Source: JAJYIW01 sp963781665 (GTDB lineage: Bacteria; Chloroflexota; Anaerolineae; Anaerolineales; Anaerolineaceae). Taken from it: a stretch of 64,000 nt of DNA. Both the position numbers and the translations under genes were made by a program. The stretch lies in NCBI GenBank assembly GCA_963781665.1, contig CAWAGA010000002.1:3534001-3598000 (forward strand), in the 5' to 3' direction. The notes below the pieces were generated by a model. It searched no databases. It was not told the origin of the DNA and was given only the letters and a program-made list of their open reading frames with translations. Positions 43,652 through 53,421 of this stretch are shown here, in pieces; position 1 is the first letter of the stretch, and each line of letters begins with the position of its first letter.

Positions 43652-44744
43652 AGGCTGCCAGAAAACTTTCAGCAAACGAATCTAAATTACCGGCAGCGAT
43701 TGCCATTCTCATGGTCTGGCTGAGCTGGAGAAGCGCGGCGATATTATGGATTGACAGGAGAGTGGCCGCCAGCATTTCTTTGGCAACGATTAAATGGCGG
43801 ATGTAAGCACGGCTGAAATGGGTGCAGGTATAGCAGCTGCATTGGTCGGAAATGGGGCGGTCGTCGTGACCATGAACGGCGTTAGCCATGTTCAACCTTC
43901 CTGTCAGGGTCATAGCGGCATGGTGGCGTGCCAGGCGGGTCGGGAGAACACAGTCAAAGATATCGACCCCACGCAGGACGCCGTTCACCAGATCTTCAGG
44001 CGAACCAACCCCCATTAAATAACGAGGTTTCTCTTCCGGTAGAATGCGGTTGACGACATCCAGCATGGCATAAGTTTCAGGTTTGGTCTCACCGACAGAA
44101 AGCCCGCCAATTGCAATTCCAGTGAAGGGTTTAGAAGACATCCAATGTGCTGATTCCTGGCGCAAGTCGGGGAAAACGCCACCTTGAACGATACCGAACA
44201 TTGCCTGGTCTGAACGGGTTTTAGCTTGCAGGCAGCGTTCTGCCCAGTTATGCGTTCGCTGCATGGCGCGCGCATTGTAGTCACGGTCGTAAGGGGGAGA
44301 ACATTCATCGAAGGTCATAATGATGTCAGCGCCCAGGTTCTCCTGGATGGCGATAGACTTTTCGGGTGTAAACTGGTGGATCGAGCCGTCGATCTGGCTC
44401 TTAAACGTCACCCCGTCCTCGTCAATTTTACGCATGGCTGCCAGTGAAAAAACCTGGAAACCACCTGAATCGGTAAGGATAGGGCGATCCCAGCCCATGA
44501 AGCGATGCAGCCCACCCATTTCAGCCACCAGTTCATCGCCAGGTCGGAGGTAAAGGTGGTAGGTATTGGATAGGACCAGACTTGCATCCAGCTCATGCAG
44601 TTGAGCTGGGGTAACGGCTTTGACCGTTGCCTGGGTGCCAACCGGTGCAAATATTGGGGTTTGGATAACGCCATGAGGTGTGTAAAAAGCACCGGTGCGA
44701 GCCATCCCTTGGGTTGCAGTTATTTCAAAGGTAAATTGGTTCAT
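43641..44744 (-). CDS. tgt: queuine/preQ1 tRNA-guanine transglycosylase
   Basis: Tgt swaps guanine 34 of GUN-anticodon tRNAs for preQ1. The 367-residue protein has NTYHLYLRPGDEL, ILTDSGGFQVFSLA with the catalytic-region Asp, GIVQGG, the second active-site Asp in GVDIFDCVLPTR, and the zinc site CSCYTC...H near the C-terminus. It matches bacterial Tgt in length. It acts downstream of QueF (23.7 kb). Confidence 0.97.
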   Translation of the reverse strand: MNQFTFEITATQGMARTGAFYTPHGVIQTPIFAPVGTQATVKAVTPAQLHELDASLVLSNTYHLYLRPGDELVAEMGGLHRFMGWDRPILTDSGGFQVFSLAAMRKIDEDGVTFKSQIDGSIHQFTPEKSIAIQENLGADIIMTFDECSPPYDRDYNARAMQRTHNWAERCLQAKTRSDQAMFGIVQGGVFPDLRQESAHWMSSKPFTGIAIGGLSVGETKPETYAMLDVVNRILPEEKPRYLMGVGSPEDLVNGVLRGVDIFDCVLPTRLARHHAAMTLTGRLNMANAVHGHDDRPISDQCSCYTCTHFSRAYIRHLIVAKEMLAATLLSIHNIAALLQLSQTMRMAIAAGNLDSFAESFLAAYEA

Positions 44745-44755
44745 GGTGTGTTCGG

Positions 44756-44761
44756 ATTATA
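44756..44761 (-). promoter_or_regulatory. candidate -10 box of tgt
   Basis: TATAAT on the minus strand ends 11 bases before the tgt ATG, so the transcript would have almost no leader. The -35 region is weak. It shares the 77-base divergent gap with the alr promoter. Confidence 0.4.
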
Positions 44762-44783
44762 CTCGGTTTGGAGCGAGTTTTCC

Positions 44784-44812
44784 TTGTCCTGGTTTTAAAC
44801 CCGGTTTATACT
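44784..44812 (+). promoter_or_regulatory. promoter of alr with near-leaderless start
   Basis: TTGTCC (44784-44789), a 17-base spacer and TATACT (44807-44812) precede the alr ATG at 44822 by nine bases. The predicted transcript start is at 44819-44820. No ribosome-binding site is visible. Confidence 0.6.
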
Positions 44813-44821
44813 TATGCTCTC

Positions 44822-45931
44822 ATGGATACGAATGTCTACTCGACCTGGTTGGAAATTGACCTCGATGCGATTCGCAACAACGTTCACCAATTACAGGGGA
44901 TTACCGGGAATGAGGTGATGGCAGTGGTAAAGGCGAATGGATATGGCCACGGCTCTATCCAGGTAGCCATGGCAGCGGTCGAAGCAGGTGCAAAATGGTG
45001 CGGCGTCGGAAGACTGGAGGAGGCTATCTTTCTCAGACAGGCCGGCCTGGAGTGTAACATCCTGATCATGGGATACACTCCTCCGGCTGGCATCCCTGAA
45101 GCAATCGACCGGAACATCAGCGTAACTGTCTACGACCAATTGCAAGGAGAGCAGTATGCCAGCCAGGCTCAAACGTCAGGCAAGAAGTTGCGAGTTCACG
45201 CCAAGGTCGATACTGGCATGGGCCGGTTGGGAGTGATGACTCTGGAAGCCCCCAAATTTGTAAGCTGGCTCAGACAGCAAAACACCTTGTTTCTGGAAGG
45301 GCTTTTTACTCACTTTGCCAGAGCCGACGAACCCCAGGAAGCCCTGACTGATTTACAGATCAACCGGTTTACCGAATTGTTGGACCGCCTGGAAGTGGAA
45401 GGTGGCATCCCGGAAATCATCCACGCCGCAAATTCTGCAGGGGCACTCTTTTATCCAGGATCGCGCTTCAATATAGTGCGTTCAGGCATTGCAATCTATG
45501 GGTTGAATCCTTCTACGGACGCCAGCTTGCCCCCTGAATTCAGGCCAGCATTGACCTGGAAAGCTCGCCTGACTTCGGCCAGGTTGTTTCCACCTGGTTA
45601 TGGTATCAGCTATGGATCCATCTATACGACCAGAGGGTACGAAAAGATCGGGACCATCCCAGCCGGATATGCAGATGGGTTCAGGCGGGTTTTGGGGCAG
45701 CAGGTTTTAGTCAATGGCAAGAGAGTGCCGGTTGTGGGCAGGGTATGTATGGATCAGTGCGCGGTCTTGTTGGATGATCTACCTGAAGCCAGTATAGGCG
45801 ATGAAGTCGTCCTGCTGGGACGACAAGGAGACGAAAGCATCAGCGCAGAGGAAATTGGCGCACGCTGGGGTACAATCAACTATGAGGTTGTTTGCGGTCT
45901 CGCCAATCGCTTACCCCGGATTTACCTGTAA
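44822..45931 (+). CDS. alr: alanine racemase
   Basis: Alr makes D-alanine for peptidoglycan. The 369-residue PLP enzyme has WLEIDLDAIRNNVHQL, the PLP lysine in AVVKANGYGHG (Lys37), KVDTGMGRLG, and the catalytic tyrosine in GYGISYGSIY, with GRVCMDQCAV near the C-terminus. I chose the ATG at 44822 because the promoter lies just before it; the frame continues upstream to 44768. It is followed 12 bases later by recJ. Confidence 0.96.
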   Translation: MDTNVYSTWLEIDLDAIRNNVHQLQGITGNEVMAVVKANGYGHGSIQVAMAAVEAGAKWCGVGRLEEAIFLRQAGLECNILIMGYTPPAGIPEAIDRNISVTVYDQLQGEQYASQAQTSGKKLRVHAKVDTGMGRLGVMTLEAPKFVSWLRQQNTLFLEGLFTHFARADEPQEALTDLQINRFTELLDRLEVEGGIPEIIHAANSAGALFYPGSRFNIVRSGIAIYGLNPSTDASLPPEFRPALTWKARLTSARLFPPGYGISYGSIYTTRGYEKIGTIPAGYADGFRRVLGQQVLVNGKRVPVVGRVCMDQCAVLLDDLPEASIGDEVVLLGRQGDESISAEEIGARWGTINYEVVCGLANRLPRIYL

Positions 45932-45943
45932 CAGGGAGAAACC

Positions 45944-47659
45944 ATGGAGATTGCAGCGAAAAAGCTCTGGCAGATGACGCCAAGAATTCCGCCGGAGGTG
46001 GAAACACACCTGAGAGAATATCCAGCTTATCTCAGGCAAATGTTATACACACGAGGATGCACGACTGCTGACCAGGCTCATTCTTTTTTGAACGCCCAAA
46101 CCGAAGGAACGATTGATCCCTGGGCAATCAAAGATATGGACCAGGCTTGTGACCGTATCATGAAGGCGATCCAAGACGGGGAGATAATTGCAGTATACGG
46201 TGATTATGATGTTGATGGGGTTTCGGCAACGGTTTTATTAGTGGAAGCGCTGCGCCTTTTAGATGCACAAGTGATGGGATACATCCCCCACCGATACGAT
46301 GAAGGTTATGGGTTGAATAACGATGCTCTGGAGGCGCTTTACGAGCAGGGAGTCCGACTGGTGATCACTGTTGATTGTGGAGTCAGGTCTCTTCAGGAAG
46401 CTGAATTTGCCAGTTCATTAAACCTCGATTTAATCATCAGCGACCATCACCAACCTGGAAATGAATTGCCAATTACCCACGCAATCATCAACCCGTGGCA
46501 GCCTGGTGATGATTATCCGGATAAAAACCTGACCGGGGTTGGTCTGGCTTATAAAATTGTGCAAGCACTGCTGTCTATCAAACCCATAAATGGAATAAAA
46601 GCCGACGATTGGTTGGATCTGGTAGCCCTGGGAACCGTCGCCGATCTGGCTCCGCTTACCGATGAGAATCGCATGTTGGTCACAGCAGGAATTGAGCGAA
46701 TCCGGGCCCAAAAACGCCAGGGTCTATTCTCCTTGAGCCAGGTAGCCGGTCTAGACGATCGCCTGGCAACTGCAGCAGATATCGGCTTCGTCCTCGGGCC
46801 AAGGCTAAATGCAGCCGGTAGGATGGATTCGGCCATGGCTGCTTTCGAACTGCTGGAAACACGAAACCCGATCAAGGCCGGAGAGTTGGCTCAGATGCTG
46901 GAAAAGAGTAATTATGAGCGCCAGGTCACAACTCGAGAAATTCAAGCAAAAGCTGCCGAGAAGGCCTTGGCGGAGTGTCCCGAAGCGCATTTGATTTTTG
47001 CAGCTGATCCGGAGTTTAAGGAAGGTATCGTCGGCCTGGCGGCATCGCGCTTGGTTGAGATTTATTACCGCCCGGCTGTTGTCGCCCACCAGGGTGAAAC
47101 TTATACTCGCGCTTCCTGCCGGAGCATACCAGAATTTGATATTACTGCTGCGCTCGATCAATGCGCCGACCTGTTAGTCCGTTATGGCGGGCATAAAGCA
47201 GCTGCCGGATTTACCGTTGAAAATAAAAATCTGGCTGCTTTGGTTACGAAATTACAGCAGATTGCGGACGATCAATTAAGCGAGCTTGATCTCCAACCTA
47301 TCTTGAAATTCGAATATGAGCTGCATCTCGACCAGTTTAAGAGCGAAGACATCCACCAACTATTACGTGATTTGGAACGGCTGGAGCCAACTGGAGCATG
47401 CAACCCCCAGCCTTTATTTTGCTCGCGCAATCTGGCAGTTAAACGCGTACAGGCGGTGGGCAGAGAGAAAAACCATTTACGCCTGTCATTTGTCGACAAC
47501 AAGGGGATATTTCATTCAGGAATCGCTTTCAAGCAGGGCTACTGGGCCGAAAAAATGCTCGATAGGGTCGACCTGGTGTACGCTCTCGAGATAAACGAGT
47601 ACATGGGTCAGAAAAGTATCCAGTTTAATATCAAGGACCTTCGCCAGGTGGCGGAATGA
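45944..47659 (+). CDS. recJ: single-stranded-DNA-specific exonuclease RecJ
   Basis: This DHH/DHHA1 phosphoesterase degrades ssDNA 5' to 3' in recombination and repair. The 571-residue protein shows motif I VYGDYDVDGVSATVLL, motif III LIISDHHQPG, the DLVALGTVADLAPL region, LGPRLNAAGRMD, and the DHHA1 glycine motif RYGGHKAAAGFT. Length fits standard RecJ. GGGAGA precedes its ATG. It is convergent with the GT2 gene, six bases apart. Confidence 0.96.
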   Translation: MEIAAKKLWQMTPRIPPEVETHLREYPAYLRQMLYTRGCTTADQAHSFLNAQTEGTIDPWAIKDMDQACDRIMKAIQDGEIIAVYGDYDVDGVSATVLLVEALRLLDAQVMGYIPHRYDEGYGLNNDALEALYEQGVRLVITVDCGVRSLQEAEFASSLNLDLIISDHHQPGNELPITHAIINPWQPGDDYPDKNLTGVGLAYKIVQALLSIKPINGIKADDWLDLVALGTVADLAPLTDENRMLVTAGIERIRAQKRQGLFSLSQVAGLDDRLATAADIGFVLGPRLNAAGRMDSAMAAFELLETRNPIKAGELAQMLEKSNYERQVTTREIQAKAAEKALAECPEAHLIFAADPEFKEGIVGLAASRLVEIYYRPAVVAHQGETYTRASCRSIPEFDITAALDQCADLLVRYGGHKAAAGFTVENKNLAALVTKLQQIADDQLSELDLQPILKFEYELHLDQFKSEDIHQLLRDLERLEPTGACNPQPLFCSRNLAVKRVQAVGREKNHLRLSFVDNKGIFHSGIAFKQGYWAEKMLDRVDLVYALEINEYMGQKSIQFNIKDLRQVAE

Positions 47660-47665
47660 TGGGCG

Positions 47666-48358
47666 TTAATCGACAAAGCGGTATTTGATCAGAGCAAAAA
47701 CAGCGAAAAAAGCATCCTTCATGCGGATCTTCTTTCCTTCGGCATAATCACGTGGGTTGAAGCTGATCGGAACTTCATAGATCCGAATGCGCCGCTTCAA
47801 AATTTTTGCCGTGAATTCAGGTTCAAAATCAAACCTTTGCGATCTGAGTTTGATATCCTTTACTTTATCCAACCTGAAAACTTTGTATCCGGTTTCCATG
47901 TCACTTAGGATGTTGTTATAAAGGATATTTGTCATAAAGGTGAGGAGTCGGTTGGCAACCATATTCCAGAAAAAAACCGGCCGGCGAGCCCCGCCGAGAA
48001 ACCTGGAGCCATAGACTATGTCGGCGATATTCTCTTCGAGCGGGGCTAATAATTTGGGATAATCACGTGGGTCATATTCCAGATCACTATCCTGGATAAT
48101 CACGATACTTTGTGTGGCGTGCTGTATCCCGGTGCGGATAGCTGCGCCTTTGCCCTGGTTATGGCCATGGCAAACCAGGCAAATTATGCCTTTTTCTTCA
48201 AGGTCTGCCAGGATTTCGAGGGTGCCATCGGTGGAACCATCGTCGACGACCAGGATTTCCTTGGCCAGACCAGTGTTTTGAACTGGTTTAATGATCTCAC
48301 GGATGGTTTTTTTTTCGTTGTATGCGGGAATCAAAACGGTCACGTCCATGGAAGCCAT
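47666..48358 (-). CDS. GT2 family glycosyltransferase (dolichol-phosphate-mannose-synthase-like)
   Basis: This 230-residue GT-A enzyme has VTVLIPAYNEKKTIREII, LVVDDGSTDGTLEIL, QDSDLEYDPRDYPKLLAPL (the metal-binding aspartates) and VYGSRFLGG. It resembles DPM1/polyprenyl-phosphate sugar transferases without the membrane anchor. It would transfer a sugar to a polyprenyl phosphate or a glycan. The start at 48358 (ATG) is preferred to an upstream TTG. Confidence 0.88.
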   Translation of the reverse strand: MASMDVTVLIPAYNEKKTIREIIKPVQNTGLAKEILVVDDGSTDGTLEILADLEEKGIICLVCHGHNQGKGAAIRTGIQHATQSIVIIQDSDLEYDPRDYPKLLAPLEENIADIVYGSRFLGGARRPVFFWNMVANRLLTFMTNILYNNILSDMETGYKVFRLDKVKDIKLRSQRFDFEPEFTAKILKRRIRIYEVPISFNPRDYAEGKKIRMKDAFFAVFALIKYRFVD

Positions 48359-48390
48359 TATACGGGAGATAATCTTACCCAGCAAGTAAT

Positions 48391-48419
48391 TTGGTCAGAA
48401 TGTGTGAGCGTGCTATAAT
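48391..48419 (+). promoter_or_regulatory. probable promoter of the AAA ATPase gene
   Basis: TTGGTC (48391-48396), a 17-base spacer and TATAAT (48414-48419) fit a sigma70-type promoter. The leader to the ATG at 48490 is about 64 bases and contains GAGGG just before the start. Confidence 0.55.
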
Positions 48420-48489
48420 TAAACCCAACCTTAAATCTACTCGTTAAATTTCTTAATATATCTCCTGTTTCGTTATTACAAGAGGGATA

Positions 48490-49835
48490 ATGACCAATCA
48501 GATGCCTGTAAGACCGGGTTCCATTTTCCAGAATATGCCTGTTAGTGGTGGACAATTCATTCCTGCGCCAGTCTCTAAGATTGAAGATACCGGTTTATCA
48601 CCATTATGGCTGCAAGACCTGGCTCTCAAAATCTTGTACTACCAGGGTTATATGACCGGCTTTAAAATCGCTGAAGACTTGGCCCTGCCGTTTGCGGGAT
48701 TGGTCGATCGTATTCTGGACACGTTAAAACGTGAAAAATTGATCGAAGTTAAATCTTCTCAGATGGGCCTTGGAGAAGGCTCATACCTGTACGCGATAAC
48801 GTCAGCGGGTATGTCCAGGGCGCATGAAGCCCTGGAGAGAAGCCAATATGCTGGACCAGCGCCAGTACCGCTCAATATCTACTATGAGGGCTGCCTTAAG
48901 CAGGCGCGTGCGCACATGGTCGTGAATAATACCTTGCTGCGCCAGGTTCTCTCTCATTTAACTCTGACTGAAAGAACTTTTCAGAAAATTGGGCCAGCTA
49001 TCAACTCGGGAACCTCAATTTTCCTTTACGGTCCTCCTGGAAACGGTAAAACCAGCATCGCTAAAGCAATCGGCGAACTGCTTTCGACCCAGTCCATCTA
49101 CATCCCATACGCAATCTACGTGGATGGGCAGGTGGTTAAACTTACGATTCAGTCAACCATTACCTGGCTGCGGATGAAGAAAATAGCCCAGGCACTGGCC
49201 AATTGAGAACTGGAACCAGAAAGGATCCACGTTGGGTCCGAATCCGCCGACCATTCGTCGTTACTGGGGGTGAGCTAACCCTCTCAGGGCTCGACCTGGT
49301 CTTTGATGACGTCCATAAATTCTACGAAGCGCCTTTTCAGGTTAAAGCGAATGGCGGTATCTTTTTGATCGATGACTTTGGACGCCAGCAGGTACGCCCT
49401 CGAGATTTGCTCAACCGTTGGATTGTTCCCCTTGAAAACCGGATTGATTATCTGACGCTGCATACCGGGCGCAAAATCGAAGTCCCATTCGACGTGCTGG
49501 TGGTATTCTCGACAAATCTTCCGCCAAAAGACCTGGTGGATGAAGCTTTCTTACGAAGGTTACGCCATAAAATCGAGATTGTCGATCCAACCTTCGAAGA
49601 ATACCGCGAAATTTTCAAAAAAATTGCATCTGACCGGAAAATTGCCTACAGCGACCAGGGTCTGGCTTACTTGATGCAGGAATGGTATATTAAACGGGAT
49701 CGAAAATTGCGAGCATCGCACCCACGTGATCTATGCGACCAAATTCTTGACATAGCCCATTACATGTCCGTCGAACCAACCATGTCCCGAGATTTAATTG
49801 ACCGGGCATCTAAATCCTATTTTGTGGAACTTTAA
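48490..49835 (+). pseudogene. AAA-type ATPase with winged-helix-like N-terminus, frameshifted
   Basis: The first frame carries an N-terminal region that looks like a small DNA- or protein-binding domain (LALKILYYQGYMTGFKIAEDL...). Walker A FLYGPPGNGKTSIAKAIG follows, then VDGQVVK where the frame changes. The other frame continues as YDSVNHYLAADEENSP and TGTRKDPRWVRIRRP, then Walker B GGIFLIDDFGRQ, the sensor region VVFSTNLPPKDLVDEAFLRRLRHK, and a helical C-terminus to 49835. One T missing at 49142-49143 explains the break. The full length is about 448 residues. Function is unknown; it resembles predicted ATPases found in Chloroflexota. Confidence 0.8.
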
Positions 49836-50585
49836 ATGTCACTCAGACAGCTTCCGGGCCCGTTGATCTTTGCCCATCGAGGCGCAAGCGCGCATGCACC
49901 CGAAAACACATTAGCAGCTTTCCGCCTGGCAGTCGGCCATAACGCAGATGGCATCGAGCTGGATGCAAAACTCAGCGCTGACGGCATCGTGGTCATCATG
50001 CACGATCAAAAGGTCGATCGGACAACGGATGGCACCGGAATGGTTGCCAGCCTGACAGCGGCTCAAATGCAGCGATTGGATGCCGGCAGCCATTTTTCCG
50101 AAGCTTTTTCGAAGGAATCCGTTCCAACCCTTGAGGAAGTTTTCGAGGCGGTTGCAAAACAACTATACATCAATATCGAGTTGACTAATTATGCTTCGCC
50201 CATGGATGGTCTGCCGGTCCAGGTAGCCCATTTGGTGAAGAAGCACAACCTCATGGACCGGGTGATGATCTCTTCTTTCCATCCAATGAACCTCATCCGT
50301 TTTCACCGGCTGCTGCCTTCGGTCCCAGTGGGACTGCTCACTCAAGGAGGAAATGCTGGGAAATGGGCACGGTCGTGGGTCGGACGAATTTTCCCACAGG
50401 ATGCATTGCATCCATATTATAGTGACGTAGATGCTCGCCTGGTCGAGCAATGCCACCGCCACGCGAAGAAAGTCAACGTATGGACGGTAAACTCGAGCGA
50501 AGAAATCTGTCGCCTGCTGGGATTAAAGGTTGACGGTATTATCACAGACGATCCTTTATTGGCCAGGCAAGCTTTTGGGTGGTAA
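49836..50585 (+). CDS. glycerophosphodiester phosphodiesterase
   Basis: This 249-residue GDPD domain begins right after the ATPase stop. It has FAHRGASAHAPENTLAAF, GIELDAKLSADGIVVIMHDQKVDRTT with the metal-binding Glu, Asp and His, and VNVWTVNSSEEICRLLGLKVDGIITDDP at the C-terminus. It splits glycerophosphodiesters into glycerol-3-phosphate and an alcohol. There is no signal peptide, so it is cytoplasmic. Confidence 0.95.
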   Translation: MSLRQLPGPLIFAHRGASAHAPENTLAAFRLAVGHNADGIELDAKLSADGIVVIMHDQKVDRTTDGTGMVASLTAAQMQRLDAGSHFSEAFSKESVPTLEEVFEAVAKQLYINIELTNYASPMDGLPVQVAHLVKKHNLMDRVMISSFHPMNLIRFHRLLPSVPVGLLTQGGNAGKWARSWVGRIFPQDALHPYYSDVDARLVEQCHRHAKKVNVWTVNSSEEICRLLGLKVDGIITDDPLLARQAFGW

Positions 50586-50586
50586 T

Positions 50587-53403
50587 TTGAAGAAAAAGCT
50601 TATTGGTTTGTGCGTACTCGTCATTTTTCTTGCGAGCCTGGTCTCATCTGCAGTTCAAGGACAATCTCAGACCACTGGAGACGCCAACCAACAAAAAGCC
50701 CAGGATTTTTTAAACACGCTAACCCCCGAAGAACGGGTCGGTCAGTTGTTCATGATTACGTTTAAAGGGTCGACCCCCATTACTCCCGATACACAAATCT
50801 ATGACCTGATCACCAAGTACCACATTGGCGGGGTGGTATTATCGGCTGCTAACGATAACTTCACTGCAGTGGGAACGATCCCTAATGCCTTTCAACTCAT
50901 CGGCCAACTGCAAACAGCCGAATTTACAAGCAGCCAGCACGAGCAAAGCGATCCGACCACTGGCACGTCATTCATCCCTGCGTACGTCCCCTTATTCATC
51001 GGCTTAGATCAGGAAGGTGATGGGGCTCCGACCAATCAGATTTTTACCGGGTTGACCAACCTGCCGGATGAAATGGCCATTGGCGCAACCTGGAACCCAG
51101 ATTACGCTACCCAGGTAGGAGCGGCATTAGGCAGCCAATTAAAGGCAATCGGAGTCAATCTGTTGTTAGGACCCTCGCTTGATGTACTTCAAATGAGCCC
51201 ATCGACCGGGTATAACGATCTTGGAGTACGCACTTTTGGAGGAGATCCATTCTGGGTGGGGGAGATGGGAAAAGCTTATATTGCCGGTTTGCACGAGGGA
51301 AGCAACGGAAAGCTGGCTACGATTGCAACTCATTTTCCAGGTAGCGGCAGTACTGACCGGCTGCCAGAAGAGGAAGTAGCCACGGTTCGTAAAACGCTTG
51401 ACCAGCTCAAGCAAATTGATCTGGCGCCTTTTTTCGCTGTAACCGGCAATGCACCTTCCGCAGAAGCAACTACAGACGGATTGCTGGTCTCTGATATTCG
51501 CTACCAGGGTTTTCAGGGAAATATCAGTGATAGCATAAAACCGGTCAGCTTTGACGTAAACGCCTTGTCCCAATTAATGGGACTTGAAACGTTTGCAGCC
51601 TGGCGGAGCAATGGGGGTCTGCTGGTTAGCGACGACCTGGGCAGTCAGGCGGTACGCCGTTTTGTTGATTCAACCGAGAAAACATTCAATGCGCGCCAGG
51701 TCGCTTTAGATGCTTTTAATGCCGGTAACGACCTATTATATGCCGATAACTTTGTTGCCAATGGCGACCCTAACTCATTTACAACCATTCAATCCACCCT
51801 CGATCTCTTCGTACAAAAATACACCCACGATACTGATTTTAAACAACGGGTGGACCAATCTGTTTTGCGTATCCTGACGTTGAAATTCAAGCTCTACCAG
51901 ACCTTTAGTTACAGCTCGGTCTTTTCCAGTGAAAGTGGATTGAACAGCGTAAACAATTACAGCCAGATTGCATTCAACGTTGCCAAACAAGCGGTCACCT
52001 TGATCAGCCCCATGCCTTCCGATTTAGACAGCCTCCTGCCGAAACCACCCCAGGCTAACGATCACATCGTGTTTTTTACCGATACTCTGACCGCCAAACA
52101 ATGCCCGATGTGTGCAGATAAGTCAGCATTTTCGGTCAATGGGTTGCAAAACGCAATCATTAAACTCTATGGTGCTCAAGTCTACCCAGACAACCTGGTT
52201 TCCTATTCGTTTTTGGATCTGGAAAATTACTTGAATTCTTTGAAAGATGCTCCGGGAACTCTAGCAGGAGACCTTTCAACGGCAACGTGGATCGTTTTTT
52301 CCACTTTAAACGTTGACCAGGCGCGCCCCAAATCGTCCGCCCTCAAAGACTTACTGTCTAAGAGGCCCGATCTCATTCATAACAAGAAGGTTATCGTCTT
52401 CGCATTCAATGCTCCATATTTTTTGGATGCTACCGATATCTCGAAATTGACAGCTTACTACGGCTTATACAGCAAAGGGCCAGACTTTCTAGACGTAGCC
52501 GCCAAGGTGCTCTTTCAGGAAATTGTGCCCACAACCGGGGCTTTACCAGTATCGGTGCCAGGAGTGGGATATGATGTCATCCAGCAGACCTCGCCAGATC
52601 CTACCCAAACGATTACCCTATATTTGAATAAGCCTGAACAATCACCTGATGCAACTCAACCTACGGCAGTTACACCTGTTCCAACGGTAATCCCCAGTTT
52701 CACGATAGGCGAAACGATCGACTTGCAGACCGGCCCGATTTACGATCGCAACCATAACCTGGTGCCAGATGAGACCGGAGTCCAGTTTATATTTTCTTAC
52801 GCTGGAGATAACAGTGGGCAACAAATGATCCCCCAAGGAACCAAGAAAGGCATAGCCAGCTTAACCTACCGGATCGAAAAATCAGGCCAATTGCAGATCA
52901 CCGCCATCAGCGACCAGGCCACCAATTCGAATGCAATAAATATCAATATTCCAGTTGGACCTACTCCAGCAACGACGATCGTCGTAATGGTGACCCAGGC
53001 TCCTTCATTAACGGCGACCGCGACCATTATCCCTTCATTGACGCCAACGTCTACACCTACGGTTATTCCCCTGAGATCGGGAAAACCAGATATGGGCGAA
53101 TGGTCCATTTCCATGCTGATCATTGCTATGGGATCTGCTCTAACCTTCATTTTCACCTACCGGCTTTTCAAGTCATTACGCTGGGGTATCCGGTGGGGAT
53201 TATGCACGATCCTGGGTGGGTTAGCAGTTTATATTTACCTGTCTTCAGGCCTTTCGGCAAGCATTTCCACCGTTCAACATGGTGGCACGAATGGAATTAT
53301 GGGATACAACCTGTTAGGTATGTTTTTGGGTTGGGTAGTGGCGTTTATCTGGTGGTTCGTGCTCAAACAATCGACGCGGAAAAGCACCCAGTCGACCCGG
53401 TAA
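50587..53403 (+). CDS. large secreted GH3-like protein with C-terminal membrane domain
   Basis: The TTG start at 50587 gives a signal sequence (LIGLCVLVIFLASLVSSAVQG) and a 938-residue protein. Residues ~35-440 are a GH3 N-terminal domain related to beta-N-acetylhexosaminidase NagZ: VGQLFMITFKG, FIGLDQEGDG, GPSLDV, THFPGSGSTD, and LLVSDDLGSQ with the nucleophile position Asp. The usual Asp-His dyad of the NagZ loop (GxGxxDSH) is replaced by SGSTDRLPEEE. A second alpha/beta part, then a Thr/Pro-rich stretch (~residues 800-835) and three membrane helices follow. It may be an anchored peptidoglycan or glycan hydrolase, or a non-catalytic binder. Confidence 0.85.
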   Translation: MKKKLIGLCVLVIFLASLVSSAVQGQSQTTGDANQQKAQDFLNTLTPEERVGQLFMITFKGSTPITPDTQIYDLITKYHIGGVVLSAANDNFTAVGTIPNAFQLIGQLQTAEFTSSQHEQSDPTTGTSFIPAYVPLFIGLDQEGDGAPTNQIFTGLTNLPDEMAIGATWNPDYATQVGAALGSQLKAIGVNLLLGPSLDVLQMSPSTGYNDLGVRTFGGDPFWVGEMGKAYIAGLHEGSNGKLATIATHFPGSGSTDRLPEEEVATVRKTLDQLKQIDLAPFFAVTGNAPSAEATTDGLLVSDIRYQGFQGNISDSIKPVSFDVNALSQLMGLETFAAWRSNGGLLVSDDLGSQAVRRFVDSTEKTFNARQVALDAFNAGNDLLYADNFVANGDPNSFTTIQSTLDLFVQKYTHDTDFKQRVDQSVLRILTLKFKLYQTFSYSSVFSSESGLNSVNNYSQIAFNVAKQAVTLISPMPSDLDSLLPKPPQANDHIVFFTDTLTAKQCPMCADKSAFSVNGLQNAIIKLYGAQVYPDNLVSYSFLDLENYLNSLKDAPGTLAGDLSTATWIVFSTLNVDQARPKSSALKDLLSKRPDLIHNKKVIVFAFNAPYFLDATDISKLTAYYGLYSKGPDFLDVAAKVLFQEIVPTTGALPVSVPGVGYDVIQQTSPDPTQTITLYLNKPEQSPDATQPTAVTPVPTVIPSFTIGETIDLQTGPIYDRNHNLVPDETGVQFIFSYAGDNSGQQMIPQGTKKGIASLTYRIEKSGQLQITAISDQATNSNAININIPVGPTPATTIVVMVTQAPSLTATATIIPSLTPTSTPTVIPLRSGKPDMGEWSISMLIIAMGSALTFIFTYRLFKSLRWGIRWGLCTILGGLAVYIYLSSGLSASISTVQHGGTNGIMGYNLLGMFLGWVVAFIWWFVLKQSTRKSTQSTR

Positions 53404-53421
53404 ATCTGTAGGTCTCGTTTC

